Notes: generated from the letters alone by a model not told the origin. Numbered from the stretch's first letter, positions 32,373-41,388 are shown. The stretch: 64,000 nt of DNA from Microbacterium sp. LWH11-1.2 (GCF_038397745.1 NZ_CP151636.1:1922001-1986000), one strand, 5' to 3'. A program made the numbers and translations.

Positions 32373-33131
32373 TCAGCCCCGCACCGGGACGGCGAGCGGG
32401 AATCGCCGCCGCAGGATGACGCGCTGCACGAGCGTCCAGACGACGGTCACGGTCAGGTAGAGCGCCGCGGCGAGCGGCACGAACACCGCGAACACCGCGG
32501 TCAGGTAGTGCATCGCGCAGACCACGCGCAGCATGGTCGGCGAGTTCAGCGGGGAGTCGTCGCCCTCGACCGGAGCCGGCTGGAAGACGCGACGCGTCAC
32601 CTCCGCGACGGCGATCATCACGAGGAGCAGGGCGCCGAAGACGAGCCAGGTCGACGGCGTGGCCGTCCCGCCGAAGAGCGCCGACACGAGGCTCGTGCCG
32701 AGCGGCGCACCGAGCAGATCATGGGCGAGCAGGTCGTTCGCGTGCCCCGCGATGTCGGTGCGGATGAACAGCGTGTAGAGGATGCCGACCACGGGCGCCT
32801 GCGCGAGCACCGGCAGCATCCCCGCGAAGGGGGACGTGTTCTCCTCGCGGTACAGCGCGAGCGTCTCCTTCTGCAGGCGCTCCGGATTCTTCTTGTGGCG
32901 GCGCTGCAGCTCGCGCAGCTTCGGGGCGAGGCGGGACCTGGTCTGCTCGGCCTTGGCCTGCGAGATGCCGACGGGGACGAGCAGGGCGCGCACGAGCAGC
33001 GTGACGAGCACGACGGCGAGGGCGGCGGCGGATGCCCCGGCGAGGGGCTCGAGGAGCGTGGAGAGGCCGACCAGGGCGCCGTAGGCGGCGTTCAGGAGGG
33101 CGGCGAGGGGCGGAAAGGCAAAGGGGTCCAT
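32373..33131 (-). CDS. yidC: YidC/Oxa1-family membrane insertase (second copy type)
   Basis: A 252-residue insertase. Five hydrophobic segments are visible; LVRALLVPVGISQAKAEQTRSRLAPKLRELQRRHKKNPE is the conserved cytosolic loop and includes the hydrophilic-groove Arg. It lacks the large periplasmic domain, as is usual for Gram-positives. It is shorter than a main actinobacterial YidC next to rnpA/rpmH, which is not here, so this is probably an accessory paralogue. A small membrane protein precedes it by 63 bp. Confidence 0.85.
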   Translation of the reverse strand: MDPFAFPPLAALLNAAYGALVGLSTLLEPLAGASAAALAVVLVTLLVRALLVPVGISQAKAEQTRSRLAPKLRELQRRHKKNPERLQKETLALYREENTSPFAGMLPVLAQAPVVGILYTLFIRTDIAGHANDLLAHDLLGAPLGTSLVSALFGGTATPSTWLVFGALLLVMIAVAEVTRRVFQPAPVEGDDSPLNSPTMLRVVCAMHYLTAVFAVFVPLAAALYLTVTVVWTLVQRVILRRRFPLAVPVRG

Positions 33132-33194
33132 GGAGGTGTCCGTTCGAGACGTCGGGAAGGGTCGGCGAAGGCCGCGCTATCCCGAGTGAACGGA

Positions 33195-33467
33195 CTACGC
33201 GGCGGTCGCGACTCCCGGCGCCCGCGGACGGGGGTGGCCCGCGGCATCCGGATCGCTCTGCGAGAGAAGCGTGCCGACGTCGATGGCGCGCAGCGGATGC
33301 GGCTCGTCGGCGCCGAGCATCGGACGCACGCTCAGCACGACGGCGAGCGTGAGGGCGGTCACGGCGAGCAGGGCCACCGCGAGGCCGAGGGCCGCGGCAT
33401 CCGGCATCGAGACGAGCCCGAGCGCGGTCGCGAGGATGCTCAGCATCTGCCCGAACCACTCGCTCAT
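33195..33467 (-). CDS. Small membrane protein upstream of yidC (DUF6412-like)
   Basis: A 90-residue protein with two hydrophobic helices (about 6-24 and 26-50) followed by a soluble tail. GAGGAG precedes the ATG at 33467. I tentatively recall such proteins beside YidC paralogues in actinobacteria as DUF6412. It may assist or regulate the insertase, by context only. Confidence 0.68.
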   Translation of the reverse strand: MSEWFGQMLSILATALGLVSMPDAAALGLAVALLAVTALTLAVVLSVRPMLGADEPHPLRAIDVGTLLSQSDPDAAGHPRPRAPGVATAA

Positions 33468-33560
33468 GCGCGCACTCCTCTCCTGCAGCGAGGCTAGCAT
33501 CGGCCGGCGGGCCATGTCGGCCTCGATCCGCCCTGTTCGCGGCGGGAGTAACGTCGAAGC

Positions 33561-34607
33561 ATGAGTGACCTTCGCGCGCTGCTCGGCATCGAGCATCCGA
33601 TCTTCCTCGGTCCGTACGGCGGACTCTCCTCTGTCGGGCTGACCGCCGCCGTGAGCGACGCGGGCGGCTTCGGCCAGTTCGGGCTGTACGGCTACGACGG
33701 CGACCGCATCCGGGCGACCGGTGCCGAGCTGCACGCCGCGACCGACCGGCCGTTCGGGGTCAACATCTGGCTCCCGACGGGCGACGAGGTCGCACCCAAT
33801 GCCCAGCACACGGTGTTCGCCCAGGCGTTGGAGCCCTTCTACGAGGCGGTCGGCGTCGAGGTGCCGGGGCGGCCGGAGCAGTACCTGCCGTCGCTCGACG
33901 AGCAGCTCGAGGCGATCTGGGACATCTCGCCCGCGGTGCTGAGCGTCGTCTTCGGGGTGCCGTCGGCCGAGCTGATCGACGAGGCCCGCCGCCGCGGCAT
34001 CCGCGTGGTGGGAACGGCGACGACGGTCGCCGAGGCCACAGCTCTCGCCGAGGCGGGCGTGGACGCGATCGTGGCGACGGGGATGGAGGCTGCGGGGCAC
34101 CGGGTCTCGTTCCTGCGCCCGGCCGAGGACTCGCTGGTCGGGACCTTCGCGCTGATCCCGCAGGTCGTCGACGCGGTGGATGTGCCGGTGATCGCGGCGG
34201 GCGGCATCGCGGACCGGCGAGGTGTCGCTGCGGCCTTCGCTCTCGGCGCGTCAGGCGTGCAGGTCGGGACGGCGTTCCTCGCCACGGAGGAGTCCGCGAC
34301 GACGGATGCGCACCGTGCCGCGATCCGCGCCACCGCCGCCGACGAGACCGTGCTCACCCGGGCGATGAGCGGCCGGCTCGCGCGCGGAGCGCGCAACCGC
34401 GTGGTGCGCGCGATCGAGGCAAGCGGGACCATCGCGCCCTTCCCGATGCAGAACTGGCTGACGGGGCGCTTCCGCACCGCGGCCAATCAGCAGGGCCTCG
34501 GCGAGCTGCAGGGTCTGTGGATGGGGCAGGTCGCCCCGCTGATCCGCCACGACACCGCGGCCGAGGTCTTCGCGGAGCTCGTGGCGGGGGTTCCCGTCGA
34601 TCAGTGA
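33561..34607 (+). CDS. Nitronate monooxygenase (NPD-type flavoenzyme)
   Basis: A 348-residue FMN-dependent TIM barrel. The family pattern includes HPIFLGPYGGLSSVGLTAAVSDAGGFGQFG, the glycine-rich FMN site ATGMEAAGH, and IAAGGIADRRGVAAAFALGASGVQVGTAFLATEES. It oxidises nitronates such as propionate-3-nitronate to non-toxic aldehydes in typical members. A ribosome binding site GGGAG lies 12 nt upstream. Confidence 0.9.
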   Translation: MSDLRALLGIEHPIFLGPYGGLSSVGLTAAVSDAGGFGQFGLYGYDGDRIRATGAELHAATDRPFGVNIWLPTGDEVAPNAQHTVFAQALEPFYEAVGVEVPGRPEQYLPSLDEQLEAIWDISPAVLSVVFGVPSAELIDEARRRGIRVVGTATTVAEATALAEAGVDAIVATGMEAAGHRVSFLRPAEDSLVGTFALIPQVVDAVDVPVIAAGGIADRRGVAAAFALGASGVQVGTAFLATEESATTDAHRAAIRATAADETVLTRAMSGRLARGARNRVVRAIEASGTIAPFPMQNWLTGRFRTAANQQGLGELQGLWMGQVAPLIRHDTAAEVFAELVAGVPVDQ

Positions 34608-34614
34608 CCCTGGA

Positions 34615-34644
34615 GCCTAGCCAGGAAGATGGCTAGGCTAGCCA
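34615..34644. promoter_or_regulatory. Overlapping palindromes at the VapBC promoter
   Basis: GCCTAGCCA (34615-34623) pairs perfectly with TGGCTAGGC (34630-34638), and TGGCTAG-G-CTAGCCA (34630-34644) is a second perfect palindrome sharing the middle arm. Three TAGCC half-sites before the antitoxin ATG at 34646 fit cooperative autoregulation by a VapBC complex. Confidence 0.7.
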
Positions 34645-34645
34645 T

Positions 34646-34903
34646 ATGTCCATCTACAACGTGCTCGAAGCGCGTAACAACCTCTCGCGGTTGATCGCCG
34701 ACTCCCAGGCAGGCGAAGAGGTGGTGATCACCAAGCGCGGAACGCCGGTGGCGAAGATCGTCCCCATCGGCCCGGTCGATGTCGTGCACAGCGGGCGGTT
34801 CCTCGTCGAATGGATCGAGCAGCACCCGCTGCCGGACCGGCTCACTCGTTCCGCTGCAGATCTTGACGCCCAGATCGCCGAGAGCCGGGACGCCTGGGAA
34901 TGA
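34646..34903 (+). CDS. vapB: Phd/YefM-fold antitoxin of the VapBC pair
   Basis: An 85-residue antitoxin: MSIYNVLEARNNLSRLIADSQAGEEVVITKRGTPVAKIVPI is the DNA-binding Phd/YefM domain. The C-terminal part (DAQIAESRDAWE) is acidic and should wrap the toxin. It overlaps the toxin gene by 4 bp (ATGA). The GC and codon use are slightly lower than neighbours. Confidence 0.9.
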   Translation: MSIYNVLEARNNLSRLIADSQAGEEVVITKRGTPVAKIVPIGPVDVVHSGRFLVEWIEQHPLPDRLTRSAADLDAQIAESRDAWE

Positions 34904-35295
34904 TCTATCTCGATTCGTGCATCCTGATCTACGCGCTCGAAGACAGCGGCCCCAGGGGCGATGCCGTGAGACGTGCGCTCAAGGAGATCGATGTCGCGGT
35001 GGTCTCGAGTCCCCTCGCGCTTCACGAGTGCCTCGTTCGTCCGATCAAAGACCGCAACGCCGAGCTGCGGGACCGTTATCTGGGTGCGTTCGAGCGAATG
35101 GAGTCAATCGATCTCGATGCGGCAGTCTTCATCCGCTCCGCCGAGTTGCGCGCGGACTTCGGCCTGAAGACCCCGGATGCTCTGCACCTCGCTGCCGCTC
35201 AGCTGGCCGGTTGCACAGAGCTGTGGACGAACGACAAGCGCTTGGTTGCGGCATCACATGGGCTCGCCGTCGACATCATCGGTGCGAGAGCCTGA
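34900..35295 (+). CDS. vapC: PIN-domain toxin (VapC)
   Basis: A 131-residue ribonuclease. Acidic active-site residues are in MIYLDSCILIYAL (D5), ALHECLVRP (Glu), TPDALHLAAA (Asp) and TNDKRL (Asp). The PIN fold cleaves tRNA or other RNA when free of antitoxin. Length is typical, and it looks intact and active. Confidence 0.92.
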   Translation: MIYLDSCILIYALEDSGPRGDAVRRALKEIDVAVVSSPLALHECLVRPIKDRNAELRDRYLGAFERMESIDLDAAVFIRSAELRADFGLKTPDALHLAAAQLAGCTELWTNDKRLVAASHGLAVDIIGARA

Positions 35296-35314
35296 CGCGC
35301 TCCCTGCGCCTGCG

Positions 35315-36166
35315 CTAGAGGATGACGGTGGACTTGCCGTGCACGATCACGCGATCCTCGGCGTGCCACTGCACGGCGCGGGCGAGCACCTGGCGCTCGA
35401 CGTCGGCGCCGCGGCTCTGCAGCTGCGCTGCGGACTCCGAGTGCGTCACGCGCGTGACGTCCTGCTCGATGATGGGTCCCTCGTCGAGGTCGGCCGTCGC
35501 GTAGTGCGCTGTCGCGCCGATCAGCTTCACCCCGCGATCCTTCGCTCGCGCGTACGGGTTCGCGCCGATGAACGCGGGCAGGAAGGAGTGGTGGATGTTG
35601 ATGACCGGGGCGCCGAGCCGCTCGATGAAGTCGTCGGTGAGGATCTGCATGTAGCGGGCGAGCACGACCAGGTCGACGTTGCCCTGCAGCAGCTCGAGCT
35701 GGCGCTGCTCCATGAGCTGCTTGTCGCCCGAGGGGATGTGCACGAACGGGACGCCGAACGAGCGCACCGCCTCGGCGAGGTCGGGGTGGTTCGAGACGAC
35801 CATCGTGATGTCGATGTCGAGCTGGCCGCGCTGCGTGCGCCAGAGCAGCTCCATCAGGCAGTGGTCGTACTTCGAGACGAAGATCGCGACGCGCTTGCGG
35901 CGGGCGACGTCGTGCAGCGACCACTCCATGCCGAAGCGCTCGGCGACAGCGGCGATGTCGGCCTCGAGCGCCGGGCGCGCGGCGGCGAGGCCGTCGAGGT
36001 GGATCACCGTGCGCTGGAAGAAGCGCCCGCCCTCGGAGTCCGTCGAGTGCTGGTCGAGCGAGATGATGTTCGCGCCGTGCCGCGCGAGCACTCCGGCCAC
36101 CGCTGCGACGATGCCGGGCTGGTCATCGCAGGCGATCAGGAGGCGGGCGGTATCGGGCTGAGACAT
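35315..36166 (-). CDS. purU: Formyltetrahydrofolate deformylase
   Basis: A 283-residue enzyme that frees formate from 10-formyl-THF. An N-terminal ACT domain (LLIACDDQPGIVAAVAGVL) is followed by a formyltransferase-fold domain: VSNHPDL, LARYMQIL, INIHHSFLPAFIGANPYARA and DEGPIIEQDV, with catalytic Asn/His/Asp. GAGGAG precedes the ATG. It is divergent from an antiporter gene. Confidence 0.95.
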   Translation of the reverse strand: MSQPDTARLLIACDDQPGIVAAVAGVLARHGANIISLDQHSTDSEGGRFFQRTVIHLDGLAAARPALEADIAAVAERFGMEWSLHDVARRKRVAIFVSKYDHCLMELLWRTQRGQLDIDITMVVSNHPDLAEAVRSFGVPFVHIPSGDKQLMEQRQLELLQGNVDLVVLARYMQILTDDFIERLGAPVINIHHSFLPAFIGANPYARAKDRGVKLIGATAHYATADLDEGPIIEQDVTRVTHSESAAQLQSRGADVERQVLARAVQWHAEDRVIVHGKSTVIL

Positions 36167-36251
36167 GGAGACTCCTCGAGGGTGTGCATCGATTCTGCCG
36201 TGGATGCAGGCCGCCGGGCGAATCGCCGCCCGGCGTCGCTACTCTGAGACC

Positions 36252-37466
36252 GTGGACGCGAGCGACCTGGCACTGGTGCTGATCCCCCTGCTGGCCGTCG
36301 CGGCGCCTCTCCTCGCCCGCGGTGTCCGGCCGGTCGTGCGCGTGCCCATCATCGTGTTCGAGCTCGTGCTCGGCATCCTGGTGGGGCCTGCGGTGCTGGG
36401 CTGGGTCGAGCCGGGCCCGCTCCTCGACAAGCTCAGCGACTTCGGGCTCGCCGCGCTCTTCTTCGTCGCCGGCTCCGAGATCGACTTCCGCGCGGTCTCG
36501 GGAAAGCCGCTCGCGCGCGCCTCGCTCGGCTGGATCCTGAGCGTCGCAGCCGGCATCGCCCTCGGATTCCTGCTCGCGCCGGGGGAGGGCATGGTCGTGA
36601 TCGGCATCGCGCTGAGCTCGACCGCGCTCGGCACCCTGATGCCGATCCTGCGCGATGCGCGCGAGATGGACACCCCGTTCGGCAAGGCCATCAGCGTGAT
36701 CGGCGCCGTGGGCGAGTTCCTCCCGCTGATCGCGATCTCGATCTTCCTCAGCACGCGGGCCACGCCGATCGCCGCTGCCGTGCTCCTCGGCTTCGTGATC
36801 CTGGCCGGGCTCGCCGTGCTCCTGGCCCGTCGCATTCCTCCCGGGCGCCTCCACGGGCTCGTGCGCGCGACCCTGCACACTTCGGAGCAGTTCGCCGTGC
36901 GGTTCGTGCTGCTCCTCATCGCGGCGCTCGTCGGACTCAGCGTCATGCTCGATCTCGACATGCTGCTCGGGGCATTCGTGGCCGGCGCGATCTGGCGGAT
37001 CCTCATGGCGCGCGCGCCGAAGAAGGACGCCGAGGTGGTGGAGAGCAAGATCGAGGCGATCGCGTTCGGATTCCTCGTGCCGATCTTCTTCCTCTCCACC
37101 GGAGTCGCCCTCGACCTGCAGGCCCTCGTCACGTCGCCGGCGGCCCTCTGGCTCGTGCCGGTGTTCTTGATCGCCATGCTCGTGATCCGCGGTGCGGCCG
37201 CGCAGGTCTCCGCGCCGGCGGGGGCGAGCATCCGCGATCGGGCGGCGCTCGGCTTCCTCGCCGCGACGGGCCTCCCGATCATCGTGGCGGTCGCGGCGAT
37301 CGGCGTCGACCAGCACATGATCGACTCCGGGATGGGCGCCGCCCTGGTCGGAGCGGGGATGCTGTCGGTGCTGATCTATCCGCTGGTGGGTATCACCCTC
37401 CGCGGCGAGCGGTCGCGCATCACGGGCCCGAAGCCGGCAGACGAACGTATCCAGGGGGAGCTGTGA
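36252..37466 (+). CDS. Cation:proton antiporter (CPA2/KefB-type membrane domain)
   Basis: A 404-residue membrane protein with about 12 hydrophobic segments, including the family ND-like segment FFVAGSEIDFRAVSG and FIAT-style STGVALDLQ. The ORF is open further upstream, but GTG at 36252 (VDASDLALVLIPLLAV) gives the expected N-terminus, and the upstream extension would overlap purU's start. No TrkA-N domain is attached. It probably exchanges Na+ or K+ for H+. Confidence 0.87.
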   Translation: MDASDLALVLIPLLAVAAPLLARGVRPVVRVPIIVFELVLGILVGPAVLGWVEPGPLLDKLSDFGLAALFFVAGSEIDFRAVSGKPLARASLGWILSVAAGIALGFLLAPGEGMVVIGIALSSTALGTLMPILRDAREMDTPFGKAISVIGAVGEFLPLIAISIFLSTRATPIAAAVLLGFVILAGLAVLLARRIPPGRLHGLVRATLHTSEQFAVRFVLLLIAALVGLSVMLDLDMLLGAFVAGAIWRILMARAPKKDAEVVESKIEAIAFGFLVPIFFLSTGVALDLQALVTSPAALWLVPVFLIAMLVIRGAAAQVSAPAGASIRDRAALGFLAATGLPIIVAVAAIGVDQHMIDSGMGAALVGAGMLSVLIYPLVGITLRGERSRITGPKPADERIQGEL

Positions 37467-37930
37467 TGACCGCGAGCGCTCTGCTCACCCAGGCTGTCCG
37501 GGATCTCGCCGGCGCCCCGAAGGAAGGACTCGGCGAGGAGCGCGAATCCCGATGGCGCGGCCGGCGCATCGTGCGCGTCGGCGAGGCGTGGCACCTGGGC
37601 GCGCTGCTGCTGACCGAGACGCATGCCCTGGCGACCGCCGAGGTGCTGCGGGCGGCGGATCCCGGACGCCGCGGCTACAGCGCCGAGTCGGCGCGGGCGC
37701 GGGCGGAGCGGCGGGCGGAGGCGCTGCGCGGCGGATTCCACGAGGGCGACGTGGTGCACGTGGGATGGAGCGTGATCGACGTGGATGCCGTGGACGCCGG
37801 CGGGGCGTCCGGTCCGCTCGCGCTGATCGACGGCGTTCCCTCGGTGCGCTGGAGCGCCGCCGGCGGGTTCATGCCGTTGGAGGCATACCTGCGCGAACGG
37901 GTGGAGCTGCTGCGCGGAAGCGCCGACTAG
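37466..37930 (+). CDS. Hypothetical protein coupled to the antiporter
   Basis: A 154-residue soluble protein of unknown family. The ATG at 37466 shares one base with the antiporter's TGA, and GGGGGAG precedes, so it is cotranslated. The sequence has GRRIVRVGEAWHLGALLLTETHALATAEVLRA and a HVGWSVIDVDAV segment, with no motif I recognise. Its stop overlaps that of the convergent amidotransferase by 3-4 bp. Confidence 0.78.
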   Translation: MTASALLTQAVRDLAGAPKEGLGEERESRWRGRRIVRVGEAWHLGALLLTETHALATAEVLRAADPGRRGYSAESARARAERRAEALRGGFHEGDVVHVGWSVIDVDAVDAGGASGPLALIDGVPSVRWSAAGGFMPLEAYLRERVELLRGSAD

Positions 37931-38643
37931 GCGAAGGTCTCGGCGAACCGGCGGAGGAGCGCTGCGCCCTCGGTGACGGATGCCGCGAGCACCTGACCCT
38001 GCACGCGATCGAACTCGTCGGGGTCGAAGTAGCCGGTCGTGCGATAGAACGTCATACGGTCGGCGAAGTCACGCGGTGTGGGCTCCGGGTGGAACTGCGC
38101 GGCGTACAGGTGGGTCCCGACGCGGTATGCCTGCACGGGGCAGACCTCGTTGGTCGCGAGCAGCACGGCTCCGGGCGGAGTGCTCGCCGCGCTCTCCTTG
38201 TGAGCGGTGAACACGGTCAGGGCTCGCCCGCTGGGGCCGAAGACCGGATCCTCCGCGCCCTCCGGAGTCGTCTCGATCACGGTGGCGCTCGCCGACTCCG
38301 GCATGGCGGTGACGACGTCGCCGCCGAGCATCCGTGTGACGACGCCGATGCTGAAGCAGGTGAAGAACACCGCGACCTCGCCGGCGATGGCGGAGCGGGC
38401 GAGCGCCTCGAGATTCGCCTCGACCCGTTGCTGCACCACGGACTTCGCCTCGTCCGTCACGTTGAACGGGGACCCGCCGACGACCACGCCGCGATAGCCC
38501 CGCAGGCGCGCCGGGTCGAGCGGCTCCCGGAGCAGATCGAGGCGGTCGACCACGTCGACGCCGAGCGCCCGCCGGAACGAGGCATGCTCGGCATCCGCCG
38601 CCCCGGTCTCGGGTCGCACGCACACGTAGAGAAGCGAGGCCAT
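37927..38643 (-). CDS. Class I glutamine amidotransferase-like protein
   Basis: A 238-residue GATase1-fold protein. The nucleophile region reads VFFTCFSIGVVTRMLGG (C-S-I-G where GxCxG is normal), and the His/Glu pair is in AAQFHPEPTP. It resembles GMP-synthase-type amidotransferase domains without a synthase part. Some members cleave gamma-glutamyl bonds; the exact substrate is unclear. Confidence 0.82.
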   Translation of the reverse strand: MASLLYVCVRPETGAADAEHASFRRALGVDVVDRLDLLREPLDPARLRGYRGVVVGGSPFNVTDEAKSVVQQRVEANLEALARSAIAGEVAVFFTCFSIGVVTRMLGGDVVTAMPESASATVIETTPEGAEDPVFGPSGRALTVFTAHKESAASTPPGAVLLATNEVCPVQAYRVGTHLYAAQFHPEPTPRDFADRMTFYRTTGYFDPDEFDRVQGQVLAASVTEGAALLRRFAETFA

Positions 38644-38687
38644 CAGGAGATTCTAACGATCGTGCGGGGACGCGACCGCCCGTGTCG

Positions 38688-39440
38688 TCACCGGGAGGAG
38701 TTCGCGGTGCGACCGCGCACGATTCCGACGAAGGTGTCGACGTCGGGCGTCGTGCGCTCGCGGGGCCAGACCAGGGCCACGGTCGACGTCGGCCCGTCGA
38801 CCAGACGCCGGTGGTCGGCGTCCTTGCGGCGGTGCATCCGGGCCAACGACATCGGCACGATCAGGATGCCGACCCCGGATGCCGCGGTGGCGATCGCCTC
38901 ATGCGTCGGCAGCGGCGCGAATGCGGCCGGGACGGTGCCCGGCAGATCGAGCGGGCCGAGCACGTCGTCGGTCAGGCCGATGACGACCTCGCCCTCCAGG
39001 TCGGTCGCGGTGAGCTCGTCGACGGCCATGAGGTGCGAATCGGCGGCGGCGACCACGACCGGGATCTCGTCGTACAGCGGGATGATGTGCAGGGACGGGT
39101 CGGTGAGCGGGAGCCGTACGAGGGCGGCGTCGAGCTCGTCGATCGCGGCACGCTGTCCGGCGACGTCGATCGGGACGAGTTCGAGCGGCACGCGCGGCAT
39201 CCGCTGCTTCCACGCGTCGACCCACCTGCCCGGCGTCGCGCCCGGGACGACACCGAGCCGGAAGGTGCGCGGCTCCTCGGAGTCGGATGCGGGGGCGTCG
39301 AAGACGACCTTCTGGTCGGTCCTCGCGGTCTTGCGCGGAGGCTTCGGGGGCGGGAAGCGCTCGGCGGGAGCGGCCTTGTTCCGACGCACGGGGGTCGGCT
39401 TGCCGGTTCCGCGTCCGGGTCGTCGTGCCTGCTTCGCCAT
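38688..39440 (-). CDS. LysR substrate-binding-domain protein lacking a DNA-binding domain
   Basis: A 250-residue protein. Residues 60-245 read as the periplasmic-binding-like effector domain of LysR regulators (FRLGVVPGATPGRWVDAW, LPLTDPSLHIIPLYDEIPVVVAA, and AAASGVGILIVPMSLARMHRRKD). The N-terminal winged helix is missing; instead there are 45 Lys/Arg/Pro-rich residues (MAKQARRPGRGTGKPTPVRR). That basic tail could bind nucleic acid or a partner non-specifically. I recall this arrangement in actinobacteria. It could be a ligand-responsive co-regulator; function unknown. Confidence 0.8.
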   Translation of the reverse strand: MAKQARRPGRGTGKPTPVRRNKAAPAERFPPPKPPRKTARTDQKVVFDAPASDSEEPRTFRLGVVPGATPGRWVDAWKQRMPRVPLELVPIDVAGQRAAIDELDAALVRLPLTDPSLHIIPLYDEIPVVVAAADSHLMAVDELTATDLEGEVVIGLTDDVLGPLDLPGTVPAAFAPLPTHEAIATAASGVGILIVPMSLARMHRRKDADHRRLVDGPTSTVALVWPRERTTPDVDTFVGIVRGRTANSSR

Positions 39441-39487
39441 GGGGTCCAGGGTACCCGCCGGGGCGGACGACCCCGGCGGGCAGGCGC

Positions 39488-39826
39488 CTACTCGGCGGGA
39501 ACGTGGCCGAGCGGATGCTGCTCGCCGCGGGCCGCGATCCCGCGCTGCACCCGGCGGAGCAGGGCCGACGCGCCCGCGACGAGCAGGAGCACCCCGATCG
39601 TCAGGATCAGGAGCGTCGTGATCGTGACGGGCGTGAGAGACAGCGCCCAGTCGGAGATGCCCGCTCGGCGGTCGTCGTCGGCGATCAGCCAGAGCGAGAT
39701 CGCCGATACGGCGGCGAACAAGAGCCCCCAGATGATGGCCGCCCAGCGCGTGCGCGGCAGCGTCGGCGTCTCGGCGGGGAGAGCGGATGCGACGGTCGTC
39801 GCGGGGGTCGTCGTCGGGATGCTCAT
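39488..39826 (-). CDS. Small membrane protein at the end of the PspC operon
   Basis: A 112-residue protein with two hydrophobic segments (about 29-48 and 62-85). The ATG overlaps the stop of the PspC-domain gene by 4 bp (ATGA), so it belongs to the same unit. No family recognised; perhaps an accessory to the envelope sensor system. Confidence 0.8.
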   Translation of the reverse strand: MSIPTTTPATTVASALPAETPTLPRTRWAAIIWGLLFAAVSAISLWLIADDDRRAGISDWALSLTPVTITTLLILTIGVLLLVAGASALLRRVQRGIAARGEQHPLGHVPAE

Positions 39827-41388
39827 CGCTGGTCCTCTTCCTCGGGTTCGATGACGGTGATGTTGATCTCGCCGCTGGTCTGCGCGATGGTCACGCGCTG
39901 CACGGTGGTCGTCGTGGCGTTCTCCGCGCCGATGACCTCGGAGACGACCGATTCGCCGCCGCGCTCCGTGCCGGTCCAGATGCCGCTGTCGATGATCATG
40001 CCGGTGTCGGCCTCCACGCGGACCCAGCTCACGTCGGCGGTCCCGAGCGTGGCACGCAGATCGAGCTGCACGCCGGGATCGACCGAGATCCAGGTGCTGC
40101 CGGTGCCCTTCTCGACCACGATCGGTCGGGGCGCGCCATCGTGCCTGTTCAGGGTGATGGAGAGCTCTCCGAACGGTTGCCGCACGTGAGCGGCTTCGTT
40201 GTTGGAGATCGATGCCCAGCCGAGCGTCACGTCCTGGAAGGCGGAGAAGCCGCCGGCGACGAGCCCGCCCGCGAGCGTGAGCACGGTCGTGAAGGCGAGG
40301 AAGCCGCTCCGCCGACGGAACGCGCCGGCCACGATCATCCCGAGCGCGAGCACCAGGGCCGCGGACAGCAGGCCGAGCGCGCCGCCCGTGCCGTCTGCGC
40401 CGCTCCAGAGCCCGACGACGGCACCGGTCACGATCGCGAGGCCGATCACGGATGCGACGATCGCGAAGCCCGCGCGAGGGTTCGAGGCGCGGCGGATCCG
40501 GCGCCTCTCGGCGGCCTCCACGGCGAACACCGCGGCCTCGGCCTGGCGCTCGCGGCGGAGCTGGTCTCTGGCGGCGCGCTCGGCATCCTGCTGGCGGCGG
40601 CGCCAGGCCTGGTCCTGCTCCTTCCACGCCGTGTGCTGCACGCGCCACGCGGCGACGTCGGCGGGGTCCTGGACGCCGGCAGGCAGGGGCGCCGGGGGTG
40701 CGGGGGGAACCTCTCCGACGCCGTCGAACGGCTGTGCGGGTGCGGAGGTGGGTGCAGAAGCGGGTGCGGAAGTGGCGTCCGCCCCCTCGGCGGTACCCGA
40801 ACCGACGAGGGGGGCGGACGCGGCCGGGGCCGCCTGATCTGCGGAAGCCATCGGCAGATCAGGCGCGGAAGCACCCGGGGTGCGGCTCGCAGCACGCACG
40901 ATCAGGAAGAGCAGGCCGCCCACGACGACGAGGCCGACGATCCAGCCGAACAGCGCGAGCGCCGACCAGCTCTCGTAGCCGAACCCGAACAGCCGGCCGG
41001 TGAGCGGCGCCGTCGGGATGAGTCCGACGATCGCCATCCCCAGGATGCCGAGCTGCACCGGCTGGTAGTCCTGCCGGAGCAGGTCGCGGGCGTGGACCCG
41101 TCCGTCGACATCGGGCAGCAGGGCCCAGGCCACGGCGTAGAGGAAGATCACGGGCAGGCCGAAGAGCGCCGCGACCACGAGCACGCCGCGCACGATGAGC
41201 GGGTCGATGCGCAGCCGCGCCGCAATGCCTGCGGCGACTCCGCCGAGCCATCCGTCGGAGCGGGCGACGCCGAGACCGGCGACCCACAGGAGGAAGCGCT
41301 CGGCACCCTGCGGGGCGACCGGACCCGGGGAGCCTGCGCCGGGATCGGCGTGGTCGGCGGGGGGCGGAGGCGCAGTCGGAATCGTCAT
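39823..41388 (-). CDS. PspC-domain membrane protein with C-terminal beta-rich domain
   Basis: A 521-residue protein. Residues 38-95 form a PspC domain (RSDGWLGGVAAGIAARLRIDPLIVRGVLVV). Then come several membrane helices, a long charged/Pro-rich cytosolic linker (about 170-300, with Arg/Gln/Ala coil), a second set of helices (about 310-400), and a C-terminal domain (SISNNEAAHVRQPFGELSITL...) like the DUF2154/LiaF-type beta sheet. It is divergent from a PspC-bearing histidine kinase. It is likely a membrane modulator of that kinase, as LiaF is in Firmicutes; this parallel is inferred. Confidence 0.85.
   Translation of the reverse strand: MTIPTAPPPPADHADPGAGSPGPVAPQGAERFLLWVAGLGVARSDGWLGGVAAGIAARLRIDPLIVRGVLVVAALFGLPVIFLYAVAWALLPDVDGRVHARDLLRQDYQPVQLGILGMAIVGLIPTAPLTGRLFGFGYESWSALALFGWIVGLVVVGGLLFLIVRAASRTPGASAPDLPMASADQAAPAASAPLVGSGTAEGADATSAPASAPTSAPAQPFDGVGEVPPAPPAPLPAGVQDPADVAAWRVQHTAWKEQDQAWRRRQQDAERAARDQLRRERQAEAAVFAVEAAERRRIRRASNPRAGFAIVASVIGLAIVTGAVVGLWSGADGTGGALGLLSAALVLALGMIVAGAFRRRSGFLAFTTVLTLAGGLVAGGFSAFQDVTLGWASISNNEAAHVRQPFGELSITLNRHDGAPRPIVVEKGTGSTWISVDPGVQLDLRATLGTADVSWVRVEADTGMIIDSGIWTGTERGGESVVSEVIGAENATTTTVQRVTIAQTSGEINITVIEPEEEDQR

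Noticed and set aside
31569..33497. 642-codon plus-strand frame across the EamA, YidC and small-protein genes
   Set aside because: Composition is shadow-like, while the genes in the other frames have conserved motifs.
36165..36251. Upstream start of the cation antiporter
   Set aside because: It would overlap the purU start, and the residues are not membrane-like. The GTG at 36252 fits better.
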